A stretch of DNA of 64,000 nucleotides. Origin: Nansenia antarctica. Taxonomy: Eukaryota; Chordata; Actinopteri; Argentiniformes; Microstomatidae. A program made the position numbers and the translations under genes. The notes beneath the pieces were generated by a model. That model was not told the origin of the DNA, made no database searches, and was given only the letters and a program-made list of their open reading frames with translations. Positions 50,012 through 61,633 of this stretch are shown here, in pieces. Every line of letters begins with the position of its first letter. Position 1 is the stretch's first letter. The DNA lies in NCBI GenBank assembly GCA_963989245.1, contig OZ022342.1:49474919-49538918 (forward strand). Direction: 5' to 3'.

Positions 50012-52287
50012 AAAGGCAAGACTGAAAGGAAGAATTAAAGCACAGGGAAGCAAAGCAGATGCAAGGGAAATTGTATCATTCCCCGGAAACACCACAGGAA
50101 GTTTCCTTGGTAACACACCAACCCCCCCCGTAAGGCAACACTGCCCTGCCCCCCCCACGAGGCAACACTCCCAGATGCAGGTGATGGCTGGTTCTCTGAC
50201 CACTATCAAGGAGAAGGAAGAGAGGTTAGGGAAAGTGACCGACCTATGTTCAAGCGAAAGCTTCAGGCTATAGCCTATTAAAACCCCTCATGATGATAAC
50301 CGATATCGTAGGCTACTCCGGGAAAATGAGCATGCCTTGCTATAGGTCAGAGAGACGGGCGGGCACAACGTGTCCTCAGCATGTCACTATCTTATCTCAA
50401 CACGGTAATCAGCATGGACTGGAAGTCCTGAGCGGTTGCGTTCTACGTAGAGGCGGGTTGTTTCTTCGTCTCACTGGAAATTGAATTCAAGGAGCAGCCT
50501 GAACAATTCTATTACATTCTGTCTGATCTCATCGATCCTGCTTAACCTATACTGCTGCCCCGGGTGAGCAGAAAAGGAGTCTGGAGACGTGCTACACTTC
50601 CTTCACACACACACGGACTTGACTACCGTCAACATCTTAACTAAAGCCTAAATCAGACCACATAAATGCCCTGGGGGGGAAAAAAGGTATTGAACATGTA
50701 TGTCAATTGCGCTTTCAGTCGTCATCATCAGACACCCGACGGCACACAGACTATAGGCTATTAGATTACTTTCTTGGTAGTGTAATTTTTTGGGAAGTGT
50801 CACCTGAGTCATTTCAGATCATGTGGATGACGGTCCCTCCCCACACTGTCTGCCCCTTAGCTCCATTTCATAGGGAAGGACCATTTACTGATCTAGGTTT
50901 AGTGACGATCAGTCTAGAGTAAGCTTAGCCTTCGAGAATTGATTGCAATACAAAACAGAATCTGGATCTTTGCTCGTGCTTTATTGCTAACAGGCAGTGG
51001 CAGCTAGTTAGTGCTCACTGACACACACTGTAGACTGCAGAGCTGCTACAGCCAGATCATGAACCACTAAAAGACACTTTGGCAATGTGGCACCAGTATC
51101 CATATAGGTTACGATGCAGGTAGATTGCAGCAGCAGACAGGGAACCTGTATGATTTTTTAGCTAGACAACTACATCCATTCCTTATTCCCATAGTAGCAA
51201 GTTGTAAAATGTACTTTAGCCACCAAGTCAAGCCCATCATCACACAAGCAGACCAGTCAGTCAGTGCCACCGACAAGTCAGGTGGGGGTAAAGCTGCATC
51301 AAGGCCCATGTTTAGCTAAGAAAGGGTGGTCGGAAGAGGCTCAACACAGCGACGTCTAAAAATAACATGCTGGTTAAAGGTGCAGTAGCTGGCTAATAGT
51401 AATTAGCTTAAGTGTCGGTATCTAGCTAGCACTAGATACAGGTGTCTAGCCTGGGAGCTGGGCCTAGCTAGCACTAGCGGGGAGCTATGTAGCCTGCTAG
51501 CTTTGAATGAAGCTGAATGTGAAGGCGGCAGAGCCACGGGGTTAGCTAGCTAGCCAACCTAACCTGGGTGTGAAGGCAGCAGAGCCTAGCCCAGTTAGCC
51601 GACTAGCCAACACGGGGCCATAAGCTGTCGGTCTCTGAGTGGCAGATTATCACGGTTCTCCGGGTAGAAGCACTCCTAGCAGCGGTAACACCGGTGGCTA
51701 GCTGGCTGAATCTGTACAACAGGGATTTTTAAAGAAATGTATCCAAACTTCAATATACGTTAGTGGATAAGTGTTTAGAAGTGATCTTTCTACACAGGCT
51801 TCAGCTGGAGAACAGCTCACTAGCTGCCTCTCCTGTGATGCTAGCGCTTACTAGCTAACTTAGCTGGGCGGCTAATGTAGCGGTGAAGCTCCCAGGCGGC
51901 TAACACCGGTATATGTAGTGGTAGCTAGGCCTAGCTCTCAGGCTAACACCGGTGTCTAGTGGTAGCTAGGCCTGGCTCCTAGGCACCGGTATCTGGTGGT
52001 AGCTAGGTCTGGCTCCCAGGCGGCTAACACCGGTGTCTAGTGGTAGCTAGGCCTGGCTCCCAGGCACCGGTATCTGGGAAGAACCCACATCAACCCGACC
52101 TTATCCACCCGAACATTCACACACCCTTCTAAATGATAGACAAGGGACTAAATACACATACGCCGACACGAGTCGACACATAGAAGTTCCCTCTTACAGA
52201 CTGGGCACGAGGACCAGACACAGTGGTTAAACACGACGGAATAAAGACGTTAAACAGTCCAACTCACTATTCCTTGATCAGCACCAT
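40030..52287 (-). CDS. pitpnb: Phosphatidylinositol transfer protein beta
   Basis: Carries phosphatidylinositol and phosphatidylcholine (in mammals also sphingomyelin) between membranes, acting at Golgi and ER. Eleven coding exons: 52268-52287, 48966-48996, 47800-47945, 47602-47693, 47245-47252, 46586-46660, 46365-46448, 41290-41367, 40904-41014, 40377-40499, 40030-40077; total 816 bp, 271 aa, the usual length. It starts MVLIKE and contains the START-like lipid-pocket segments YQVGQLFSVAEASKNETGGG, GQYTHKIYHLK and EKAWNAYPYCRT, and the C-terminal helix QEKRIFTNFHRQLFCWIDRW. VLKNEPYEK, DPALF, QEKRIF and CWI favour beta over alpha. The fifth exon is 8 nt. Intron 41368-46364 holds nested hAT elements. 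It is followed on the same strand by the neighbour it also has in mammals (ttc28 lies upstream here). Confidence 0.97.
41385..41502. repeat. 30-bp tandem repeat in a pitpnb intron
   Basis: Three to four units of AGACATCAGGAATGGAGACATCTGGGACAG. Confidence 0.9.
41745..42005 (-). mobile_element. tRNA-derived SINE
   Basis: On the minus strand it begins GGGGCGGCTGTGGCTCAGAAGG (tRNA-like box A) with a degenerate box B, continues through CAAGACGCCGAACTCCAAATTG, and ends in GCGCTATATAAGTGCATTAT. This is a common fish SINE layout. Confidence 0.75.
42007..42855. other. pitpnb intron, unique sequence
   Basis: No exon or element identified apart from a (CAT)n tract at 42607-42634. Confidence 0.6.
43154..44394 (+). 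mobile_element. Nested ZBED-type hAT deletion derivative
   Basis: Termini TAGTGATGCTCCGATC / GATCGGAGCATCTCTA are flanked by GAATAAAG (43146-43153, 44395-44402). At 43266-43420 the plus strand encodes a BED zinc finger (W-KYYTVSERDN, CNVCSKEI, NTTNIIRHL). At 43675-43790 it encodes the transposase end (FSAAGHILDDKRNRLSAKNA). The catalytic middle is deleted. Confidence 0.9.
45382..46125 (+). mobile_element. Second nested hAT fragment (CCCGATCCGATA family)
   Basis: Starts TAGGGATGTCCCGATCCGATACTGATATCGG and ends with the mirrored ATCGGATCGGTATCGGTATCG..AAAAAGTGGGATCG. The final GGGACATCCCTA is missing, so the right end is truncated. A piece resembling another hAT (CAGGGCTCGATAGTGCGACT at 45547) lies inside. 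Confidence 0.7.
47245..47252 (-). other. pitpnb: 8-nt microexon of pitpnb
   Basis: Minus strand CTACAG|TTGTAACG|GTAAGC. The previous exon ends ...TACTGCCGTACT+A and the next begins AACGAGTACATG. Only insertion of these 8 nt restores frame and supplies the conserved Ile-Val-Thr between YCRT and NEYM. Confidence 0.9.
48997..52267 (-). other. pitpnb intron 1
   Basis: Non-coding. Contains (GA)n at 49838-49858, (CA)n at 49968-50009, and at 51420-52080 a region rich in CTAGCTAG. Confidence 0.85.
51890..52080. repeat. ~50-bp minisatellite near the pitpnb 5' end
   Basis: Four to five variable units built of GGCTAACACCGGTGTCTAG, TGGTAGCTAGGCCTGG and CTCCCAGGCACCGGTATCTG. Confidence 0.85.
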
Positions 52288-52400
52288 CTTCTCCTCCCGG
52301 GCTGCGGCTGCGCGAGGATGTCGACGTCATCCGGAATTATCAACAACAAGTTCTTTCCGCCCACGAGAGCTGTTGATTGGCCAAACCCCGCACACATGAC
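52288..52400 (-). promoter_or_regulatory. pitpnb promoter and 5' UTR
   Basis: GC-rich, TATA-less. On the minus strand CCAAT (plus 52376-52380) precedes an ETS-type TTCCGG and a CRE-like ATGACGTC (plus 52323-52336) about 40-90 bp upstream of the start codon. Typical of a housekeeping promoter. Confidence 0.55.
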
Positions 52401-53162
52401 TTTGTAAGCTTTGCCGGTATGTAAAACCATGACATGATGGATATGATAGGCTGATAGCCAATGTATTGGATGACAGGAATTATTAGTAGCATTAAATCGT
52501 ATAGTATATGCTATATACTATTAAGAGCCATCAACGGAAACTATGAAAACTGGGTTGGAGACTGTGGGGGGTAGGGCATCCCCCATTCTCACCCCACTGT
52601 TCAAACGTAACTCCCAATGGTCACTTCTCCTGAGATATTCATGAGCAATTCCAAATACCTATTTATTGAGTAGTCTAACAATGATTTCTCAAACAGAATG
52701 AGGTTTTCCTTGATTGCCAGCATTGCTCCTCACAATTTTCACATCCACAGGCATGGGCAACAATTCCATAGTAATTTTCTTTTGAAAGTTAAACATGACA
52801 GTGTTTTATTAGTTCATCATAAATTGATAAATATTTAATACTCAATCATCAGTCAGTGATCTACTGCAGAAGGATGGGAAAGAACCATTTACCATCCAGG
52901 ATTTATTTAGTTCATTCATATTTTTGTGGACAAGCTTCTTTGACGAATTAATGTGATAATTTGTTATTCTATAAATATTAAATATAAATTTCCCCATGGT
53001 TTCCTGTTAAATTCATTTAACAAGTTATTGTTTAGATCAGAATACTGCCCTGAACTCATTCCTAGGATGATGTTCTAAGCAACAATGCAGGAGTAAAATC
53101 CAAGTAGAATGTCTCCCTCACAATTAAGATTAAAATGAGACAAAACCAAGAGAGCAAACATT
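52401..53162. other. Intergenic, no gene seen
   Basis: AT-rich spacer between the pitpnb promoter and the ttc28 poly(A) site. Confidence 0.6.
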
Positions 53163-53996
53163 TTTATTGAAACAATTTTTCTGAGAAATTAATTGAGATA
53201 TGTCTTTATACTTTATGAGAGTCCACTGGTGCAAAAGTTGTGTGTGTTAAAAAGACAGTGAAACATTGAAGAGCAAGAGTTCCCATGCTTTCATACTGAC
53301 AAGCAATTCACATATAAGTCTGTTTTCACCATTTCAATAAGAATATCAAAATGTGTTTGTTTTTAAATTTCATCCATGATTTGCTTCATAATATAAAAAG
53401 AAACATGTAATACTGATTGCAAAACACTGGATTTAATTTACAAAACTAAATAATCATAATAACAGTTACAGTCCTTGATAATAACAATGAACAATAATTA
53501 TATTAAAAATAAATCAAAATTCAAGAAATCCAATTCAACCGTGTTGTCTTAATTTACACAACCAGTGAGTGTTTTAGGTAGAAACTCCATCTGGGTATTT
53601 TCAGTTATTGTAACCGGCTCTGAGTCTGAGTCTTTCTACTGTCTTTACAGTGTAGGTGAAGGCATTGGGACGACACGCTCTCCTGTCAGTTAGGAACTGC
53701 AGGGAGATAAAGTGTCCAGTCAGCCTCACTCCATCCTTCCTGTGGTCTCCATGGGACGGCACAATCATCACAAAGTGTCACATCCCCGTTAACAGTAAAT
53801 GCGCCGTCATATGTTGACATTACACACTTTCTATGTTGCCATGCCAATTGGAACTTAAGCGTTCCTTGTCACGAGCGGGGTCTTGTTGCTGTACTTTGCT
53901 GGCAAATGGCTAGTCCCTTTCATAGACCAGCTATTGTAATAAAATAGTGGACACTGGTTCTCCAGAACCCGGGGACAGATCTCCGTCCAAACCCTC
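53163..53996 (-). terminator. ttc28 3' UTR with polyadenylation signal
   Basis: Minus-strand AATAAA at plus 53163-53168, about 830 bp beyond the stop codon; the interval lacks coding potential. Confidence 0.65.
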
Positions 53997-56900
53997 TCAG
54001 CATTTGGAGGAGGGGAAGAACCGTCCTGGTGAGAGGAACTTGTACCCGTTTCCAGAGGGCAGTCTGAGTGGGTGGGCTCCAGGACTGCCGCTCCTGGAGG
54101 AGGGGGTGGTATTAGGGGAAGAGGGCGCCACTTGTTTAGGATCCAGCTTTCTGTGCCCGTTGGGTGGGTTACCAGGGCTCTGACCCTGGGCTTGTTCCAG
54201 GTCCTGGCTCACAGGCCCATGTCTTGGAGAAAGGTTCAAGAGACCCAGGACATCTCTCTGAACTGTACTCATCTTCTTCCCCCCACCTCTGAGCACTCTG
54301 ACCGGGCCAGGGACCTCCTGTTTCTGAGTGGCGTTGGCCCAGAAGGTCTTTAGGTTGTGGATGGCCTGGACTTTATCATCCAGGGCAGCTCGCTTTAACC
54401 GATCCCGATCTGGGGTGTCAGCTGGACTGGACCGGGCTGATGTGGATCCTGTGGAAGAGTAGGAGAGGGCTGGGGACGGGGCACTGCCAGCTGGGGAAGG
54501 GTTTCCCGAGCTGGGGGACACTGAGAGGTTACTAGGGGAGCGGGAGTGAGAGATGTGGGGGCTGTAAGGGGAGCTGGGGTATTTGAGTTTGAGCTGGCTC
54601 TGAAGGTGTGAGTCTGAGCTTAGGGTGGGGGACGGGAAGGGAGGGGGGTGAGTGCTCCCCTCTCGGAAGAAGATAGAGAGGGAGGGAGAGGGGGAGGAGG
54701 GAGCTGGGCTGTTGTAGCCTGAGCTGATCTTCTGTAATGACGAGGAGCGTGAAGGGGGTTTGGGCCGGGTCGAGAGGGGAGCAGAAAGAGACGGGGAGAG
54801 AGGTGAGAGGGGTGCGGAGAGGGAGAGGGGCGAGGACCGGGCCTTTAGGCTTGCTCTACTACTGGGTCTGCTAAAAGCACTGGTCTCAGAGGAACGGAAG
54901 CCCAACCTCCCTCCAGTAGGGGTCAGAGTCGGGGTTGTGGGGGTAGAAGTAGAGGATCCCCTTGCCCCATCCTCCCCTACCCCCTCAATCCCCACCCCTG
55001 TCTTCACCAATCCGCTCCCCCTCTGCAGGCTCTCTACAGCCCGCATGTGGCCCTGGGTCTCCTCAAGGATCTTCTGGGCCAGTTCTTGGGGGTCCAACGG
55101 ACCCTTCTCCTCCTGGGATTTGACGGTGCTGTCTGTCTCTGTACTGGACTGGTCTGACTCGGAACTGCTCACCTTCCCTTTCCCGACTTTCTGAGAGGAC
55201 GAGCTGGAAGGGAGGAAGGGAAAGAGGAGAAAAGAGATGTTTCAGATCCATTCCGTTCTACTTACGATAAAGTCAATCATAGAAAAATGACTTCCTAGCT
55301 GCATTTTTAATCTGCATTTTAACTCGGCTATCTTGAGCTGCATTTAATTTAATTTCAGAAAGTTGTTCTTTCCCTGCTGCCTTCATTCCCTATTCTCCTC
55401 CTAGTCTTCCCAAAGTGAGGGAACAACACCCTGGAGTAAAACACAGCCCCTCTATTTGAGCCTTGTCAACTAAAACAACTCACAACTTACCCTTCCGGCT
55501 TGAGCTTTGGGCTGGGGGGAACCGTCAAAGGCAGTGGGGGGGCTTTTATTGGTGAGGTCGGAGTACTGACGCTACCCTTGGAGGAGACGGAGATGGGGTA
55601 CCCTCTTCCCCCTGCGCCCCCCCTCCCCGCACCTCCTCTGTGGTGCCTGTGTCCCCCAGGCAGCGGCAGGGTGTCACATTCCCTTCCCCCTCCTCCGAGC
55701 GGCTCACTACTGATGATGGAGAACCCCTCGTACTCCTCTTCCTCCCCCTCTCCTCCCGTTCCTCCTCCCCCTCCATGATGGGTCGACCGACTTCTGGACA
55801 CGCCCCCGGTGTGTCGGTGCGAGGCGAAGAGCCCCGCCCCCCCGCGGTGTCGCTCCAGCTCCTGCTGCCGCGAGCGCAGGCTGATGACGTCACTTCCCGC
55901 TGGCTCGGGACGGGACAGGAAGCTCATCGAGGAGGCCAGGGAGCTGAGGCTGTAGACGGAGATGGCGTCGGAGGAGAGGCTGTCGGGACAGAGCGGGGGG
56001 GAGAAGGGAGGCTGTGGCGCGTAGCAGCCCAGGGTCAACGGTAAGGAGTGGGGGTGGGAGACGGACTGGGAGGAGGACAGGGACTCCAGGGAGGAAGAGC
56101 TGTCCAGGCTGAGGCGTTTGGGAAGCTCTGTGGAGTCTGAGGGGAGAGATGGAGAGATGGAGAGATGGGAAGACGGACAGGTGAGACGGAGAGATGGAAG
56201 GCTGTGCAATAAAGCGTACAGGGAAAGACGAGGCGGAGATGTTCTTGGGAGCAAACATTCATGTGTGTACAGTGTATCACTGAGAGACTTGGAGAAGGCT
56301 TTGAAACAGAACTGGAGCTCTGTGTGTCGGTCTCACCAAAGAGGGCCAGGAGAGACTGCAGAGCGAAGTGCATGGTGCGTCTGCTCGCCTGCTTCCCTGT
56401 CTTCAACACCACCTCCTCCTGACCCACCTCACAGAGGTCAAACCCTGAGAGAGAGACAGAGACAGACAGACAGACAGATTGAGAGAGAGGGAGAGAGAGA
56501 AACAGACAGACAGACAGACAGACAGACAGAGATTGAAAGAGAGAGAGAGGGAGAGGGAGAGAGAGAGAAACAGATAGAGAGAGAGATTGAAAGAGAGAGA
56601 GAAACAGACAGACAGACACACAGACAGAGAGAGAGAGAGAGAGATTGAAAGAGAGAGAAACAGACACACAGACAGAGAGAGAGAGAGAGATTGAAAGAGA
56701 GAGAGAAACAGACAGACAGACAGACACACAGACAGAGACAGAAAGAGAGAGAGAGAGAGAGAGCAGTTCAGATTATTCTATGTATGCACAGTGTTAACCT
56801 CATTTGGACCAGGCTTTCCTAGTTCAGAAACCCTGAGGAAATCTGTTGCAGAAAACAGCTATACTGAAAACCCGTTTGACGCCTCGCCATACGTCAACCA

Positions 56901-58346
56901 AATAAAATACCTTGTTTGGGTGGAGCTAAAAAAAACAACAACAGAATTCAGTTTTTCCTTCAGGGTTTTCTTCCATTTTCATCCATGTTACAAGCTAGCA
57001 TAGGCAACAACTCAAAATAGCCCTACCCAATTGGAATAAATGACGCACATAACAACAGGTTCTTGGAATGTCACAGTTGGAGCTCGTTCTCACACACAGT
57101 GCTCCGTCCAAATTCAATCAAAGCCAGACCTCCAAAGGAGGCATGAGAACAACATGATTGAGGTATGGGTACATCACCCCCCCCCCCACACACACACACC
57201 CACACCCACACTGTAAATACAATATACAATGGGTTTAACCCTAACCCAATGTACAACTACATAAATGAAACTAATTATCATGAATTACTCTAATCATGTC
57301 ATAATACTTTGAAACCAAATGAAATGTGCAATTAGGCAGTAAGCAGATGGCAAAGGGCAGAGTTTTACAGCAGATAATTAAACACAAGGTGCCAAATTAC
57401 ACTTAAGAAAAATCGTATCACCACTACAATCTTAATTATCATGGAAGGTTATCTTTTTATTGTTCCCAGTCCAACAAGCCTATGCAACTTGAGTGACGGC
57501 TATGTTAAGGGAAGTGAACCGAGAGTAATCTACTCTACAGAAAACTCTAAATAAGGGGTTTAGAAAAGAGAAGGTTTCGAAGTTCAATCACAATTTTTTA
57601 CAATACAATTGTGTATTGGAATGTCCCTGAGGACTTTGTGGCCGGCCTCCTCTGGAGTTGAAGTCAGCAACTTGAACACAATAATGAAATATGTTATTGT
57701 TCAACAGATGATGACTCACCCAGGGCAGCCAGGAACTCATGGCAGCCCGGGAGCCTCCAGAGCTGAACACTGATGGACACCTGGATGGGAGCCAATGAGA
57801 AGTCCTGCTCCTTGTCACCTGACTGCAACTGCACCAATACCTGGTGGAGCTGGAGAGAGAGAGAGAGAGAGAGAACGAGCGAGGGTGTGTGTGTGTGTGT
57901 GTGTGAGGGGGGGGGTTAAGAAATTGAGAAAAGAGAGAGGGGAGAAAGCTCCATGAGAATGCTTGGTAGCCTTCCAACCCAAATGAACAACATCCATTAC
58001 AAAAAAACAAAAGGCAATTCCACCTCTGCCTGTGGTGAAATATGATTATTTTGGTTTGAGCCCAGTCAGCTAAAACTTACCATTCCCACCATATTTTTAA
58101 CAGCCTTCAAGTGGTGGGTAGGAAGGAGAAAGAGAGGGAGAGAGAGGGTTTTAGTGAAGAGTTGGCCATTAGAGGGCAGACTGACATCCAGGCTTGTTTT
58201 AATGCACAGACAGCACACTCAACCATGCAGGGGCCACTGGCCGTATTATGAGACGCACAACCCAGTGCCTAGTTGATTAACGTCACGTAAGCACACCAAA
58301 CCCCGAGCATACGGCATGCAGACCATCCAGTCAGCTCATGTGTCTG

Positions 58347-58380
<34 letters not shown>

Positions 58381-59471
58381 CCGTTAATGTGTGTGAGCGC
58401 TGTGCGTCTGTAAGCATGTGTGTGGTTGTTGTGCATTTGTATTGCCGTTTGTCTTGCGTACACTGGACTGCTGTGACGTAGCCCTACCTTGTTGATGAGC
58501 TGTTCTCCGGTCTCTGAAGCGGTCACCAGTTTGCACAGGGCCTGGAGGGCTGGCGGAGGCAGACCTGGAAGACAAAGAGATTCAAGAAAGTCACTTCTAA
58601 CCAGCCACCCTACGGCCTAATGCCAAGCCAACCCCTGGCTCCTACACGTACCGACAGACATGAAATACGGGTGGGATTCATCAATACTGGATTTAGGGAT
58701 CGATTAGCACACAAACTGTCTTAATCGGTTAACTCATATGTGACACGTTCTAATGCTTTGGTCCTCATAATCGGGATCCGATGTAATGATCGGACTTTTC
58801 TTTTGAAAAAATGCGAATACATTCCCGCGTTGTTGAAAATCAATGACACAATCGCTAGTCAACTAACACAGCTTGTTTTGTGAGCCTGCTAACAATGTAA
58901 AGCTGTGTTATAGTTAACTAGGTAGCAGTGGGGATTATTCACCGAATCCATTGCGTTGCAGTATTTTGGCTTGACTAGTGACTAGTTTGTGTTGTGATTC
59001 TCGACAACGTTGAAACATTGAAACATAGTACCGTGTTTCAAAAGAAAAAGTCAGAACCATTTTGATTGGCTGCCGATATGAGGACCGAAGCATCAGAACG
59101 TGTCACATATATACTGTATAGACTGGAAGATTGACAGGTGTGTGTGGGTTACCGAGCAGGGACTGCAGGGTGGCACTGCACTGCTGAAGCCTGTCCCCAG
59201 GGTCCGCCGTGGGGAAGAACACGGCGGCCGTGAGACCTGTGCCGGTCCCGGAGCAGTCCAACCTGAACCCCACCGCTGAGAGGAGGGCCTGCCACCCTGG
59301 CACCCCCCCAACCTGGGCAGGGAGAGGAACCAGTCATCATCACATTGTACTGAGACATGGAGGTGGACACACAGACACACAGAAACAGACAGACAGACAG
59401 ATAGACAGACAGACAGACAGATAGATAGACTGATCAGACAGACAGACCGACAGATAGATAGATAGATAGTT

Positions 59472-59564
<93 letters not shown>

Positions 59565-59577
59565 GAGAGAGAGAGAG

Positions 59578-59610
<33 letters not shown>

Positions 59611-61045
59611 CAGTAGATAGAAGACTGTAGACACACCTTTTTCTCAACGCTCTGCTGCGAGGTGTACATGGAGTTACACTGACCACTCTGGATACGCTGC
59701 AGAGACTTCTCAACCTGGGGGAGGAGAGAGGTGGGGGGGGGGTTAGGAGAGAGGTGGGGGGGGGTTAGGAGAGAGGTGGGGGGGGTTAGGAGAGAGGTGG
59801 GGGGGTGAGTGAGGAGGTGGGGTAGATGAGGTGGGGTAGATGAGGTGGGGTAGATGAGGTGGGGCAGGTGAGGTGGGGTAGGTGAGGTGGGGTAGGTGAG
59901 GAGGGGTAGGTGAGGAGGTGGGGTAGAGGAGGTGGGGGAGGTGAGGTGGGGTAGAGGAGGTGGGGTAGATGAGGTGGGGTAGATGAGGTGGGGTAGATGA
60001 GGTGGGGTAGATGAGGTGGGGCAGGTGAGGTGGGGTAGGTGAGGAGGGGTAGGTGAGGAGGGGTAGGTGAGGAGGTGGGGGAGGTGAGGAGGGGTAGAGG
60101 AGGTGGGGTAGATGAGGAGGGGTAGGTGAGGAGGTGGGGTAGAGGAGGTGGGGTAGGTGGGGTAGGTGAGGAGGGGTAGGTGAGGAGGGGTAGATGAGGT
60201 TGTGTAGAGGTGGGGGAGGTGAGGTGGGGTAGAGGAGGTGGGGTAGATGAGGTGGGGTAGATGAGGTGGGGTAGATGAGGTGGGGTAGATGAGGTGGGGT
60301 AGATGAGGTGGGGTAGATGAGGTGGGGTAGAGGAGGTGGGGTAGGTGAGGAGGGGTAGGTGAGGAGGTGGGGTAGATGAGGTGGGGTAGGTGAGGAGGGG
60401 TAGGTGAGGTGGGGTAGATGAGGTGGGGTAGAGGAGGTGGGGGAGGTGAGGTGGGGTAGATGAGGTGGAGTAGAGGTGGGGGAGGTGAGGTGGGGTAGAG
60501 GAGGTGGGGGAGGTGAGGTGGGGTAGGTGAGGTGGGGTAGATGAGGTGGGGTAGAGGTGGGGGAGGTGAGGTGGGGTAGAGGTGGGGGAGGTGAGGTGGG
60601 GTAGATGAGGTGGGGTAGATGAGGTGGGGTAGATGAGGTGGGGTAGAGGTGGGGGAGGTGAGGTGGGGTAGGTGAGGTGGGGTAGATGAGGTGGGGTAGA
60701 GGTGGGGGAGGTGAGGTGGGGTAGGTGAGGTGGGGTAGATGAGGTGGAGTAGAGGTGGGGGAGGTGAGGTGGGGTAGAGGAGGTGGGGGAGGTGAGGTGG
60801 GGGAGGTGAGTCTCTTACCAAGTGCAGTAGAACCCTCAGGGCATCCCGGGCCCTGTCTGGGTACTGCAGGATCTCTGCCAGGGCCTGGCCAATCAGAGAC
60901 ATGGGGCTGTTCAGCTTCACGTCACTACCAATCAGCATGTAGCCTGGATGAGAAGAGAGCACCCGATAGGAGGGAAGGAGAGAGGAGGGTCAGATCTGAC
61001 AAACACTTACTCAAATCAGTTGATCACTTTTCCCAAGCATGAGAT

Positions 61046-61087
<42 letters not shown>

Positions 61088-61485
61088 TATGTTTGTGTGG
61101 TGTGTATTAGTGTGTGTGTGCATGCATGTTGATTGGAATAGTAATTTAGGATGATTAAAAAGTGACATCAGTATTGCAGGTGTCAGATCAGTTACAGGCC
61201 CGGCCTGTAAAACCCCCTTTTTTTTAGTAGTACAAGGAAATGCATTTTTTGCTCTAGGCACAAGTTCAGCCATAGTCAGCAATTATGGGTTAACTGCCTT
61301 GCTCAAGGGCACAACGGCAGTGGTAGGCACCTTAGATATGATACCAGCAGCCCTCCAGTCACCAGCTCACATGTAGCTCCCTCCTGAGGCGGGGATCCAG
61401 CCAGTGACCTTACGATTGTTAGCGGGCCTCTCTAACCTCTAGGCTACCAGCTGCCCCTGGAACCCCAGAGTTCCTAACAGTGTGT

Positions 61486-61546
<61 letters not shown>

Positions 61547-61581
61547 TGCGTGCGTGCGTGCGTGCGTGCATGCATGCGTGT

Positions 61582-61633
<52 letters not shown>

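Noticed and set aside
54760..55194. 144-codon plus-strand ORF opposite ttc28
   Set aside because: Antisense shadow of the long last ttc28 exon, caused by GC-rich Ser/Pro codons.
56035..56727. 230-codon Ser/Leu/Val-rich ORF
   Set aside because: Complement of the GA/GACA microsatellite with a short exon part.
59340..60962. 540-codon minus-strand ORF rich in Pro, His and Thr
   Set aside because: It joins one real ttc28 exon end to intronic 15-bp and GACA repeats; the unit length divisible by three keeps it open.
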